From Alopecurus myosuroides (taxonomy: Eukaryota; Streptophyta; Magnoliopsida; Poales; Poaceae): a stretch of DNA of 64,000 nt. The position numbers and the translations under genes were made by a program. The stretch spans positions 141,402,682 through 141,466,681 of the forward strand of contig CM054062.1 in NCBI GenBank assembly GCA_028641055.1, read 5' to 3'. The notes below the pieces were generated by a model. The model had not been told where the DNA came from. It did no database searches and saw only the letters and a list, made by a program, of their open reading frames with translations. Below are positions 23,260-32,538 of this stretch, piece after piece (positions within the stretch are counted from its first letter, which is position 1; each line of letters starts with the position of its first letter).

Positions 23260-24715
23260 TCAAAAACCAAGCAAAGATGGCTTCACTTAATGTTCCAAGA
23301 GTGAAAAGGATCAACTTACCAACAAGGAGCAATGAATAATGTGTTTTGGTGTGAGAAGATAATAATCGAGGTATCAAGTATCACAATGCAAATAGGGTTT
23401 TTTGGTGGGGTTTGGTTGGGTTTCCTAACAACACCAAAATAGCAACTCCAATGCACATCTTAATGTGATGAAAAATACTAAAGGAAATACACTCACACTT
23501 GGAGACAAATGTGGCTTAGCAATTATATGGTAGAGATATTGCAAGCACTAGAAATACACTAGCAAATACTCAATGAAACAGGCACAAGATTGCTCAATTT
23601 GTCCACAAAAATATCCAATATGATAAGCTTCCACTAGTGATAATGTAGCACGGCCTCTTTTGATTTTTCTTTATTTCTATTTTTTTATATTTTTTCCTTT
23701 TTCTCAAATTTTTTGATTTTGTGAATGGCCTTTGAATCAACTAGGAGCAACAATATGATGGAAAACAGAAAAGTTTGGACAGATTTGATCAAATGAGCAG
23801 CCTGCAGAGCAATTAAACAGCTGGTCTTATGGGTTTTGGTACCTAAAGTTTGCTGTAGAAAGGCAGTGGCTAAGGCTTATCAAGGATCAGAACAAGAACC
23901 TAGAGATAACAGGAAGAAAAACAAAAGAAAAACTATGAAAATTGGTGAAGAAACGGTTCACGGCAGGATTTTTGGCTCACGGCAGAGAAAAGTGGTCACG
24001 GCAGGCATACAGCAGCGTGCGGTGGCTCGCGACAGCATCTTACGGCAGTGCGCGGGTGGCTCGGTGATGTGCTGCATTATGGTGCGGGCGGGTGATTTTG
24101 TAAGCGCGTGTAAGGGGGAAATCCGAGTGCGGCTAGGTGGTGCGGGATGGCAGCGGCGGCAGCGTTTTTGCGCAAAACCCAAGCCACGGCAGGAGTCCGA
24201 GATCGGGTAGGAAACCGAGTGCGGTAAGGAGCAGGGCGCGCGCTGGTAAGGAAATTTTGGCACCGCGGGGTGGTTTGGTAACGTGGAAACCGAGTGTGTC
24301 AGGGAATCGGTGGCGGCGGCGATATGAGGTGTGTTTTGTAGCGTGGCAGCAAACGTGTTGGAAACCGATTGAAGCTAGGAACCCGTGGCTATATGGAAGT
24401 GGATTTTCGAGATCAAAATCAACTCACCCAAAGGCAAGTTGTAGGTCTTGAATTCTCGAGATGAACACAAACGGCAGCACTATATTTTTGTGAGATTTTT
24501 TCATATAGATGAAACAAAAGATAGCTAGATGAACCCTAAGCTTAAAAGATGAAAAACTAAAAACAGAAACACAAATCAACAAAAAGCAGCAACTATGTAG
24601 ATGTAAATTGGTGTTGATCTAGACTCTGGCAAAATCTAAACCTTATATTTTTGGTTTTTTCTGGATAGTAATAAAAACAACTAAAAGTAAAGATAACTTG
24701 CTCACCGAGGCAACC
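23260..24715 (-). other. E2 untranslated leader between PBS and gag
   Basis: About 1.46 kb, non-coding, GC-rich at 23960-24330 and AT-rich elsewhere. No ORF here has a recognisable domain. Confidence 0.6.
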
Positions 24716-24731
24716 TGAGAATCTGATACCA
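24716..24731 (-). other. E2 primer-binding site
   Basis: On the minus strand TGGTATCAGATTCTC follows the LTR B end (CATATCA) after three bases. It matches the initiator-Met tRNA type in its first ten bases and fixes the orientation of the element. Confidence 0.85.
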
Positions 24732-24734
24732 AGA

Positions 24735-25674
24735 TGATATGGGGTGGCCCAATCTTCTCAATGAGCTTCTATCTCTTTTTGTGGATTTTCTGATAATTGG
24801 ATAACTAGTGCTACACTTAGACCTCTCACTTAGCAGACCCCTGTTGCCAGATGCAACAACAATCAAGCTCTTTGGATATTCTCAACTACACACTCTTACA
24901 CAAGTAATCAAAGATCACAAGTGGTCCTGTATCCCCCTATTCCTAGATGGAATAACAAGATATCACGCAACTTTGCAGGGTAAACTTCAAGTAGTATGCT
25001 TAGCAGCAATACAAACTAGAGGCTAGGGTTTTGTTGGTTTTGGTTTAAACTTGTTCTACCTATCCCACACGTAGGTGGAGGGATTATATAGGTGGTGGGT
25101 GCGGCCACAAGGGGTTCCTTGCGCAAGTCCCCACCTCCTACTAGGACTAGGGCTCCTACTAGGACTAGGAGTTTAACTATGACTCAAAGAGAGATACAAA
25201 CCGATCCACCATTAAGGGATTCGGCCAATTATGGTATACAAACCATACCTATTCGAAATAGGATTTTCTATTGCGCATTTGACTTGGTGGAGGCGCCTAT
25301 CCCCTTGTCTTCATGAATAACAATTGTTTTCAATGAAATAACAATTATTATTTAATTGTTTTCACGATCTTGGACACTTGTTTTCACCATGGAAATATTG
25401 TTTTCACCATGTTCTAGCATTGTTTTCACCATGGCTCCTTTGCTTTCACCACTTGTATATTGGTATTCTAGCTCCTCTTGATTGTTCTCCTCCATCATGT
25501 TTGTGATATCAATAAACCTAATCATACATAAATGCATAGACTTAGGTAGTATAAAATTCTCATAATCACAAATGGCATAATCAATAAGGAGTGAATTCAC
25601 CTGTTGTTCTAGTAGCTTGGTCCTTGATCTTGTCATGGGTCCAAGTCTCACTTCATCTTGTTTCAAACCAAAGA
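24735..25674 (-). repeat. E2 LTR copy B with intact pol C-terminal tail
   Basis: The minus-strand end CATATCA at 24735 abuts the PBS. Bases 24735-25060 match LTR C (25675-25990). 25674-25352 reads a pol-tail frame (GLKQDEVRLGPMTRSRTKLL, ENFILPKSMHLCMIRF), as in grass Gypsy elements whose pol runs into or up to the LTR. The middle differs from copies A and C. Its start is not a clean TG; it is fused to the end of LTR C. Confidence 0.65.
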
Positions 25675-26573
25675 TGATATGGGGTGGCCCAATATTCTCA
25701 ATGAGGTTCTCTCTTTTTGTGGATTTTCTGATAATTGGATAACTAGTGCTACACTGAGACCTCTCACTTAGCAGACCCATGTTGCCAGATGAAACAACAA
25801 TCAATCTCTTTGGATATTCTCAACTACACACTCTTGCACAAGTAATCAAAGATCACAAGTGGTCCTGTATCCCCTATTCCCAGATGGAATAACAAGATAT
25901 CACGCAACTTTGCAGGGTAAACTTAAAGTAGTATGCTTAGCAGCAATACAAACTAGAGGCTAGGGTTTAGGTTTAAACTTGTTCAAATCTATTCCACGTG
26001 CAGGTGGTAGCTATATATGAGGGAGGGGATGTTCCCCACGAAATTTGACCTATTCCTACTCGTTTGGACTCCTCCAACTCGGATACAAACTGACCCAACA
26101 TGGGTGCAGCCAATTGGACTCTATTTGAAAACTGGCAGAAAACTATTTTTGGATTGTTTCGGTCACTGCGGCTTGCACGAGTCAAATTTATTGATGTGGC
26201 CGGATCCATTGGAAAGCTCTTCAAATTTCCTAATCGGATTGTGCTCGTTTTCTGTATTTGGATCCCGTATGAAGAATCCATGACTATTTAAAATTCGGGA
26301 CTCCTGCCAGTCCGAACTGAAACACTATTTCCTTGTTGTTTTCCATTCCTCCTTCCTTTGCTCCTTGCTTCCTCTTCTCCATCCATGTTTGTGTTATTAA
26401 TAAACCTAATCATACATAAATTCATAGGCTTAGGTATTATAACATTCTCATAAACACAAACATTATTTATTACTAGGAAAGAATTCACCTTATAATAAAC
26501 ATCAGTGAGGCTCCATATTTCCTTCCAGCTCAAGCATGTACATTCACCATGGACCCCTATGATATCCCTATCA
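25675..26573 (-). repeat. E2 LTR copy C (-), full length
   Basis: 899 bp from the minus-strand start TGATAGGG (26573) to CATATCA (25675). It is an inverse copy of A over A's whole length. It is followed, without a PBS, by the pol tail of copy B, so internal sequence was deleted between C and B. Confidence 0.8.
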
Positions 26574-26647
26574 AATAATGTGAAGACAATAAACTAAAAC
26601 TGGAAAATGATCCCGCATAAGAAAATTTTATTAGTGCAAGGGGTTTT
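26574..26647 (-). repeat. Inverted copy of left flank, part 1
   Basis: The inverse of about 20098-20170, nearly identical. Continues at 37331 after the E3 insertion; together the two parts copy 19664-20170. Confidence 0.9.
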
Positions 26648-27125
26648 GATGGGGAGATAATAACCCGGTAGGCCAATTCCATGGTATAACCCGGCCTAAA
26701 GGACGTTGTGCAGGATCCGGCTAAGGATAAAGGCGCTTCTGGAAGGCCCAAAGTTTGTAGGCTTCGTAATCCGGATTGTAGGTTGTGGTAAGGAAAGCTA
26801 GGGTTTGTAAGCGGTGTTCGGGTAGGACTCAAGTTGTGCCTTGGAGGGCAAGCCAAGTAGGGGTGCGGGTGTTTTATAAACCGGCTCCTAGGCTTAGTTT
26901 AAGAGAGATCCAAGTAGTAGTCATATCGCCGAATATCGAGTATCCATTGTACACAAAGAGATCGAGTTAATAAAGCGAGATTGGAGACTCGGCGACTTCA
27001 TCGCCGGCTACCAGATTGAATTCCATCATGCTTTCCTCTGAGCTAAACCCTCTCCCAAACGCCTGTGTCGACTTGCCCCAAGATCAGTTACCCCTGGTAA
27101 CATCTGCCGTGATCATCCCATGACA
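26648..27125 (+). repeat. E3 5' LTR (478 bp)
   Basis: Contains a probable TATA box TTTTATAAA (about 26872-26880) and a downstream AATAAAG (about 26967), the expected U3-R arrangement. It ends CCATGACA. Confidence 0.95.
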
Positions 27126-27127
27126 GT

Positions 27128-27145
27128 TGGCGCCCACCGTGGGGC
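27128..27145 (+). other. E3 primer-binding site
   Basis: TGGCGCCCACCGTGGGGC lies two bases after the LTR. It is the PBS type common in grass Tat elements; TGGCGCC matches the 3' end of tRNA-Asp, but I cannot fix the tRNA for the full length. Confidence 0.75.
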
Positions 27146-27189
27146 CTGCGTCCAAAGGTGTTTACATCACGGGAGAAGCTCGGAAAAGC

Positions 27190-30100
27190 ATGGGGAACCT
27201 CGTCGTCGGAGAGATCTACGACGACCACAAAGGAGAGAAGGTGGTGGACGACTCCGGCTGGGGGCCAGAATCGGATCACCTCGAATCCGGATCTGTCGTG
27301 ACAATCGGCGAGATCAACATCTTCGTCGGTATGGTACGTACGTTTGACTTAAAAGGAAAATATCATGTGCATGTTACAGGAACTTCTAGCAGGGATAAAG
27401 AAACACCAAAGCAAACGGTAAATTCGGCTCCCTCGGCCGTTCCGGGATACCTGAGATGGGCGGAACAGGAAGTAACGTGGAGCAGAAGGGATCACCCGGA
27501 AGGAATAGAACGCCCAGGAATCTTGGCGTTGGTGGTCGCACCGCAGGTCAATGGTTACGAGTTGAAAAAAGTCTTGATGGATGGGGGAAGCAGTATTAAC
27601 ATCTTGTATTGGGAAACCTTCTTACGCATGAACCTCAAAGAATCCCAGCTGCAGAAAAGTTCAACAGTTTTTCACGGAATTGTGCCGGGTCACTCAGCGC
27701 GCCCTGAGGGAAAAATCGCATTGGAGGTCGCTTTTGGAGAATCAGTGGATAATTATCGAGTTGAGTGGCTCACGTTTGAGGTGGTCAAGTTGCGTAGTCC
27801 TTATCATGCGTTGTTCGGAAGACCGGCCTACGCTCAGTTCATGGCCAGACCGTGTTACGTATATTTACAGCTAAAAATTCCGGGTCCTAAGCAGACCATC
27901 ACCATACAAGGAAGTAGGGATATAGCGGCCGAGTGTGATGAAGGAGATTCAGTGATGGCTGAGCAAGCTTGCAGAAAAGAAGAACTCAAGTATTACCGAT
28001 CCCAGGTGGATCCGGATGATGGAACAGCATTGAGAAGGCCGGATTCTGAGGATGAAAGAGTGAAATTCAAGGCAGCACAGGACACCAAGAAAGTAGATTT
28101 TGTTGAAGGTGATCCCACCAGGCAGTTTACTATAGGGTCTAATCTGAAAAGCGGGCAGGAAAGGGCGCTGGTGGAGTTCATTCGTTCTAATGCGGACGTA
28201 TTCGCTTGGACACCCAGCGACATGCCGGGTATCCCTACGGAGTTGGCGGAGCATAGTTTGCATGTAGATCCCAAAGCCAGGCCCGTGAAGCAGGGCTTGA
28301 GAAAGATGAATGAGGAAAGAAGGAAAGCAATAGGCGAAGAAATTGCGCGGCTATTAACAGCAGGCTTCATCATGGAAGTGTTCCACCCGGATTGGCTGGC
28401 AAATCCGGTTCTAGTAATGAAAAAGACCAACGAGTGGAGGATGTGCATCGATTTCACAAGTCTCAACAAGCATTGCCCGAAGGATCCGTTCGCACTACCA
28501 AGGATAGACCAAATAATAGACGCAGTAGCTGGGAGCGACTTGCTGTGCTTCCTGGACGCATATTCGGGATATCATCAGATTAAACTCAAAAGGGAGGATT
28601 GGGAGAAAACATCGTTCATAACCCCTTTTGGAGCCTTCTGCTACAAAACAATGACGTTTGGACTGAAGAACGCAGGCGCAACCTACCAACGGTGCATTCA
28701 GAAGTGCTTCGAAGACCAAATTGGACACAATGTCCATGCTTACGTGGATGACGTGGTTGTCAAGACCAGGAAGGCAGAGACATTTATAGACGATCTAAAG
28801 GAGACGTTCAAAAATCTAAGGAGATATCAGATGAAGCTCAACCCGACAAAATGCGTATTTGGGGTTCCAGCTGGGAAGTTACTCGGCTTTATCGTTTCCG
28901 AGAGAGGAATTGAGGCAAACCCGGACAAGATCAAAGCTATCCAAAGTCTGAGAAAGCCGGAAAATCTGAAACAGGTCCAAAAGCTTACGGGCTGCGTAGC
29001 AGCCTTGAGCCGGTTTATATCCAGGTTGGGAGAAAAGGCAATGCCCCTGTACCGGCTCTTGAGGAAATCCGACAAATTCGTATGGGATCAAGAGGCGGAT
29101 GAGGCGTTCGAGGCACTAAAAAAGCAGTTATCTGAAGCGCCAGTATTAGCAGCCCCGGGCCCTAAAGAACCTATGTTGTTATATGTTGCGGCTGGCCCCA
29201 AAGCCGTCAGTGCAGTAGTGGTCGTGGAACGCAAAGAGGACGGAAAGGATTATCCGGTTCAGAGGCCGGTTTACTATGTCAGCGAGGTATTGTCTGAGGC
29301 GAAACAGCGTTACCCGCATTGGCAGAAGCTGGTTTTCGGGGTCTTCATGGCCAGCCGGAAACTAAAGCCGTACTTCCAGGAGCACCCTATAACAGTAGTT
29401 AGCTCAATACCAATGGCGGATATCATCAGAAACTCGGATGCAACCAGAAGAATAGCCAAATGGGCAATAGAGATGGGGGACTATCACATCAGCTACGAGC
29501 CTAGGTCGGCAATCAAATCACAGGCCTTGGTGGACTTTGTCAATGATTGGACACACACAGGCATGGCTACCATAGTTCCAAACTCCGAGTCATGGATCAT
29601 GCATTTCGACGGATCGAAACAGTACGAGGGTTCAGGAGCTGGAGTAGTGCTAACGTCACCCAAAGGAGACAAGTTGAGTTATGTATTACAGATTCACTTT
29701 GATTGTTCCAACAATGTAGCCGAGTACGAGGCCCTATTGCATGGCTTAAAAATAGCTAAGGAGATGAACATCAGGAGGATACGATGCTTTGGAGATTCGG
29801 ATCTTGTGGTACAACAGGTATCAGGAACTTGGGATAGAAAGGATGCAACTATGGCAGCATACCGCAGAGAGGTCGATAGGGTAGCCGGATGTTTTTCCGG
29901 GTATGAGGTGGAACATATAGACAGGAGAAAGAATGAGGCAGCCGACGCCCTAGCCAGACTCGGCTCGCGCAGAGAACCGGTTCCACCTAACGTATTTTTG
30001 GACGAATTATGGCGACCATCAGTTAAAACAGAGTCTGAGGAAGAGCTAGCAAATCAAGACCCGGGCTTGGAGCTCGTGGCCACTGTACCCGCTATTCCCG

Positions 30101-31383
30101 AGTGGACAGAACCTTTTTTGGCCTACCTATCACGAGGCGAGTTGCCGCAGCAGGAGGTATTGGCGAGGCAAATTTTGCGACGAGCAAAGGGATATTCTAT
30201 TATTAATGGGGAGTTATATAAGAGAAGCGCCACGGGGGTCTTCCTGCGCTGTGTGGCACCAGAGGAAGGCCGACAGATCCTCAAGGAGATTCATGAAGGC
30301 GATTGTGGGCATCACGCGTCTACAAGGTCACTTGTGGCCAAGGCTTATCGACACGGGTTTTTCTGGCTCACGGCTCTGGCAGATGCGGAACGATTGGTAG
30401 CAAGGTGTGACGGATGTCAAAGGTACGCCCGCCAAATCCACGTACCGGCTATGGAATTACGGACCATCCCGCTAACTTGGCCGTTCGCCGTCTGGGGTAT
30501 GGACATGGTTGGCCCCTTTCATATGTCACCTTGCAAAAAGACACACCTGTTGGTAGCTGTCGATAAGTTTACCAAGTGGGTAGAAGTTATGCCAGTCACT
30601 AATTGTGAAGCAGCTACAGCAGTCAAGTTCCTGAAAAGAATTATCTATCGGTTCGGGTACCCTCACAGCATAATCACCGACAACGGAACCAACATGTCCC
30701 TTGGCGAGATGGAGAAGTTCTGTGGTAACAACGGAATCCGGCTTGACGTAGCATCGGTAGCTCATCCACAGGCCAGTGGACAAGTAGAAAGGGCGAATCA
30801 AGAACTGCTTCGCGGACTAAAGCCACGTCTACGAGTCCCCTGTATCAGGGCTGCTGGAGCATGGGTCGATGAACTTCCTGCTGTGGTTTGGGGTATCAAT
30901 ACAACACCTAACAGATCCACTCAAATGACGCCGTTCTTCATGGTATATGGCGCGGAGGCAGTGTTACCGAGTGACATTATTCATGATTCACCGCGAGTGT
31001 CAGCTTACGTTGAAGTGGAGAACGAAAAGAGCCGGCAGGACGCCGTGGATATGTTAGAAGAACAAAGGGAACAAGCTCTGGAAAGATCAGCAATATATCA
31101 GCAGGATCTACGGAGGTATCACAGCCGGCGTGTGAAAACCCGGGTCTTCCAGGAAGGAGACCTAGTTCTGCATCTGGTTCAGTCAAACGAAGGAAAACAC
31201 AAGTTATCACCACCATGGGAAGGACCATTTATCATAATCAAGAACTTGCACAATGGATCATATTACTTGGTAGACGCAAGGGAAGAGTCGGCCACGGTTA
31301 ATGACACCGCTCATACCACTTCGTCTATGCGAGAAAGAGACAGAACGTGGAACGTGGCCCAGCTACGCCCGTATTATACTTAG
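27190..31383 (+). CDS. pol: E3 pol: protease, RT, degenerate RNase H, archaeal-type RNase H, integrase (intact, no gag)
   Basis: An uninterrupted frame of about 1397 residues. The frame is open back to the PBS (27127), but the first ATG is 27190 (MGNLVVGEIYDD). Order: about 130 pre-protease residues (PGYLRWAEQ, GILALVVAPQVNGYEL); protease with MDGGSSINIL (D at 27580); RT with HAYVDDVVV (28741-28752); a first RNase H-like segment lacking the usual catalytic Asp (LLYVAAGPKAVSAVVV), as is typical when it becomes a connection domain; an archaeal-type RNase H (MHFDGSKQYEGSGAG at about 29600, AEYEALLHGL, CFGDSDLVVQQV, ADALARLGS); and integrase with GDCGHHA...CDGCQ, D at 30502 and 30679, and E at 30787 (D-35-E). 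It ends RPYYT. No stop or frameshift is present. Gag capsid and zinc knuckle are missing, so particles would need Gag in trans. Confidence 0.95.
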   Translation: MGNLVVGEIYDDHKGEKVVDDSGWGPESDHLESGSVVTIGEINIFVGMVRTFDLKGKYHVHVTGTSSRDKETPKQTVNSAPSAVPGYLRWAEQEVTWSRRDHPEGIERPGILALVVAPQVNGYELKKVLMDGGSSINILYWETFLRMNLKESQLQKSSTVFHGIVPGHSARPEGKIALEVAFGESVDNYRVEWLTFEVVKLRSPYHALFGRPAYAQFMARPCYVYLQLKIPGPKQTITIQGSRDIAAECDEGDSVMAEQACRKEELKYYRSQVDPDDGTALRRPDSEDERVKFKAAQDTKKVDFVEGDPTRQFTIGSNLKSGQERALVEFIRSNADVFAWTPSDMPGIPTELAEHSLHVDPKARPVKQGLRKMNEERRKAIGEEIARLLTAGFIMEVFHPDWLANPVLVMKKTNEWRMCIDFTSLNKHCPKDPFALPRIDQIIDAVAGSDLLCFLDAYSGYHQIKLKREDWEKTSFITPFGAFCYKTMTFGLKNAGATYQRCIQKCFEDQIGHNVHAYVDDVVVKTRKAETFIDDLKETFKNLRRYQMKLNPTKCVFGVPAGKLLGFIVSERGIEANPDKIKAIQSLRKPENLKQVQKLTGCVAALSRFISRLGEKAMPLYRLLRKSDKFVWDQEADEAFEALKKQLSEAPVLAAPGPKEPMLLYVAAGPKAVSAVVVVERKEDGKDYPVQRPVYYVSEVLSEAKQRYPHWQKLVFGVFMASRKLKPYFQEHPITVVSSIPMADIIRNSDATRRIAKWAIEMGDYHISYEPRSAIKSQALVDFVNDWTHTGMATIVPNSESWIMHFDGSKQYEGSGAGVVLTSPKGDKLSYVLQIHFDCSNNVAEYEALLHGLKIAKEMNIRRIRCFGDSDLVVQQVSGTWDRKDATMAAYRREVDRVAGCFSGYEVEHIDRRKNEAADALARLGSRREPVPPNVFLDELWRPSVKTESEEELANQDPGLELVATVPAIPEWTEPFLAYLSRGELPQQEVLARQILRRAKGYSIINGELYKRSATGVFLRCVAPEEGRQILKEIHEGDCGHHASTRSLVAKAYRHGFFWLTALADAERLVARCDGCQRYARQIHVPAMELRTIPLTWPFAVWGMDMVGPFHMSPCKKTHLLVAVDKFTKWVEVMPVTNCEAATAVKFLKRIIYRFGYPHSIITDNGTNMSLGEMEKFCGNNGIRLDVASVAHPQASGQVERANQELLRGLKPRLRVPCIRAAGAWVDELPAVVWGINTTPNRSTQMTPFFMVYGAEAVLPSDIIHDSPRVSAYVEVENEKSRQDAVDMLEEQREQALERSAIYQQDLRRYHSRRVKTRVFQEGDLVLHLVQSNEGKHKLSPPWEGPFIIIKNLHNGSYYLVDAREESATVNDTAHTTSSMRERDRTWNVAQLRPYYT

Positions 31384-32538
31384 CAAGGATCACATTGGCA
31401 CGTGGAATTAAATGATGTAACAGGCAGCAGGTTTCAGACGCACTCTTTTCCTATCCAGGGCACCCTTGGGGACCGGACGGGTTTTTAATGAGGCGGCTTG
31501 CTGACCTAATTTTTCATATCAAATAAAGAGGTGATTATCGAGAATAGAGGTGATTATAAATTGAGTCTTATACTTTCAGCATGATGCGTATATCTAGGTC
31601 TTGAGGGCTGGTTGCTTGGATAAGCGCAGTTGCAAACTCAAAAGACCCGGCCTCGATGCCTATGAGTTATAAGGGCCGATTACTCGCAAACGAGTACGGC
31701 TGCAATCTTATAATCGGACAAAGAAGTCCAAATTTCTTGGCTATTCTTACTTAAGCTCGATGTGACTCGCACTAAAGTGGCATGATTTGTTCGCTTACGA
31801 TTACAGGCAGCCATGAAGCCCAATGGGACTTGCCTGACCTCGTTTTCGTATAGATGTAATAACATGGTATCCACGCGAAAGCCGGCTTACATTACAAGAT
31901 AGTCAAAAGGGTCATCTAAACCACAAGTTATGTAGAGTACAAGGCTAATAGCCGGAAACTCAATGATTATTAAGCATAACTTCAAACCCCATGTGAAACG
32001 ACTCTGGGGCCTTTGCGAATTTAGCAGTAGGCAATTTGTTCTCCTCCAAAAAATCACGTGCCCTAGACCCGGAAGACCGGGTCAGGGGGACTTGGGTCTT
32101 GGAAGGGAAAAATTGCTTAGTTGTTTAATTTCCAACAAACCCAAACATCCGGGTCTTGGGGACTTGGGGACTTAGAAGCAAGTCCGCTTGACAAACACCC
32201 ATATAACCCGGATGCCGAGTCTCACAAAGGGAAAAATAAAGAATGTTGGATATCAAGAAAAAAGAAAGTTGCATATCAAAAGTAAAAGAATTTCGGATAT
32301 CAAGAACAAAGAAAGTTGCATATCAAGGATAAAGAAGGTTGGATATCAAGAGCAAACGAGTTCAAAAGTAGATAGATTTCAGCCAGAAGAGGCACAAGGC
32401 GCATCAGGAGCTTAGAGTGCATTACAAAATTTCACCAAAGAGTATCAAAGGCGCACAAGCGCACCATTCAAATAATAATTGTTTCAACGGCACATCAGCC
32501 GACTAACGAGTACGAAGTGGCAGATATTACTCGGTACT
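31384..32538. other. E3 convergent spacer between pol and the antisense gene
   Basis: Non-coding; pol ends at its left edge and the minus-strand gene ends at its right edge, so it holds both 3'-UTRs. An AATAAAG at about 31521 is a possible poly(A) signal for the sense transcript. A minisatellite lies at 32246-32360. Confidence 0.75.
32246..32360. repeat. 23-bp minisatellite, five copies
   Basis: Unit close to TTGGATATCAAGAACAAAG plus AAAG. Copies start at 32246, 32269, 32292, 32316 and 32339, with GGATATC and GCATATC alternating. Confidence 0.85.

Noticed and set aside
24000..24330. GC-rich segment as a possible host gene exon
   Set aside because: Lies inside the E2 leader between PBS and gag and has no consistent frame.
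26557..26856. 99-codon minus-strand frame in the E3 LTR (also in the 3' LTR)
   Set aside because: Crosses the LTR border in one copy and has no family match; chance frame.
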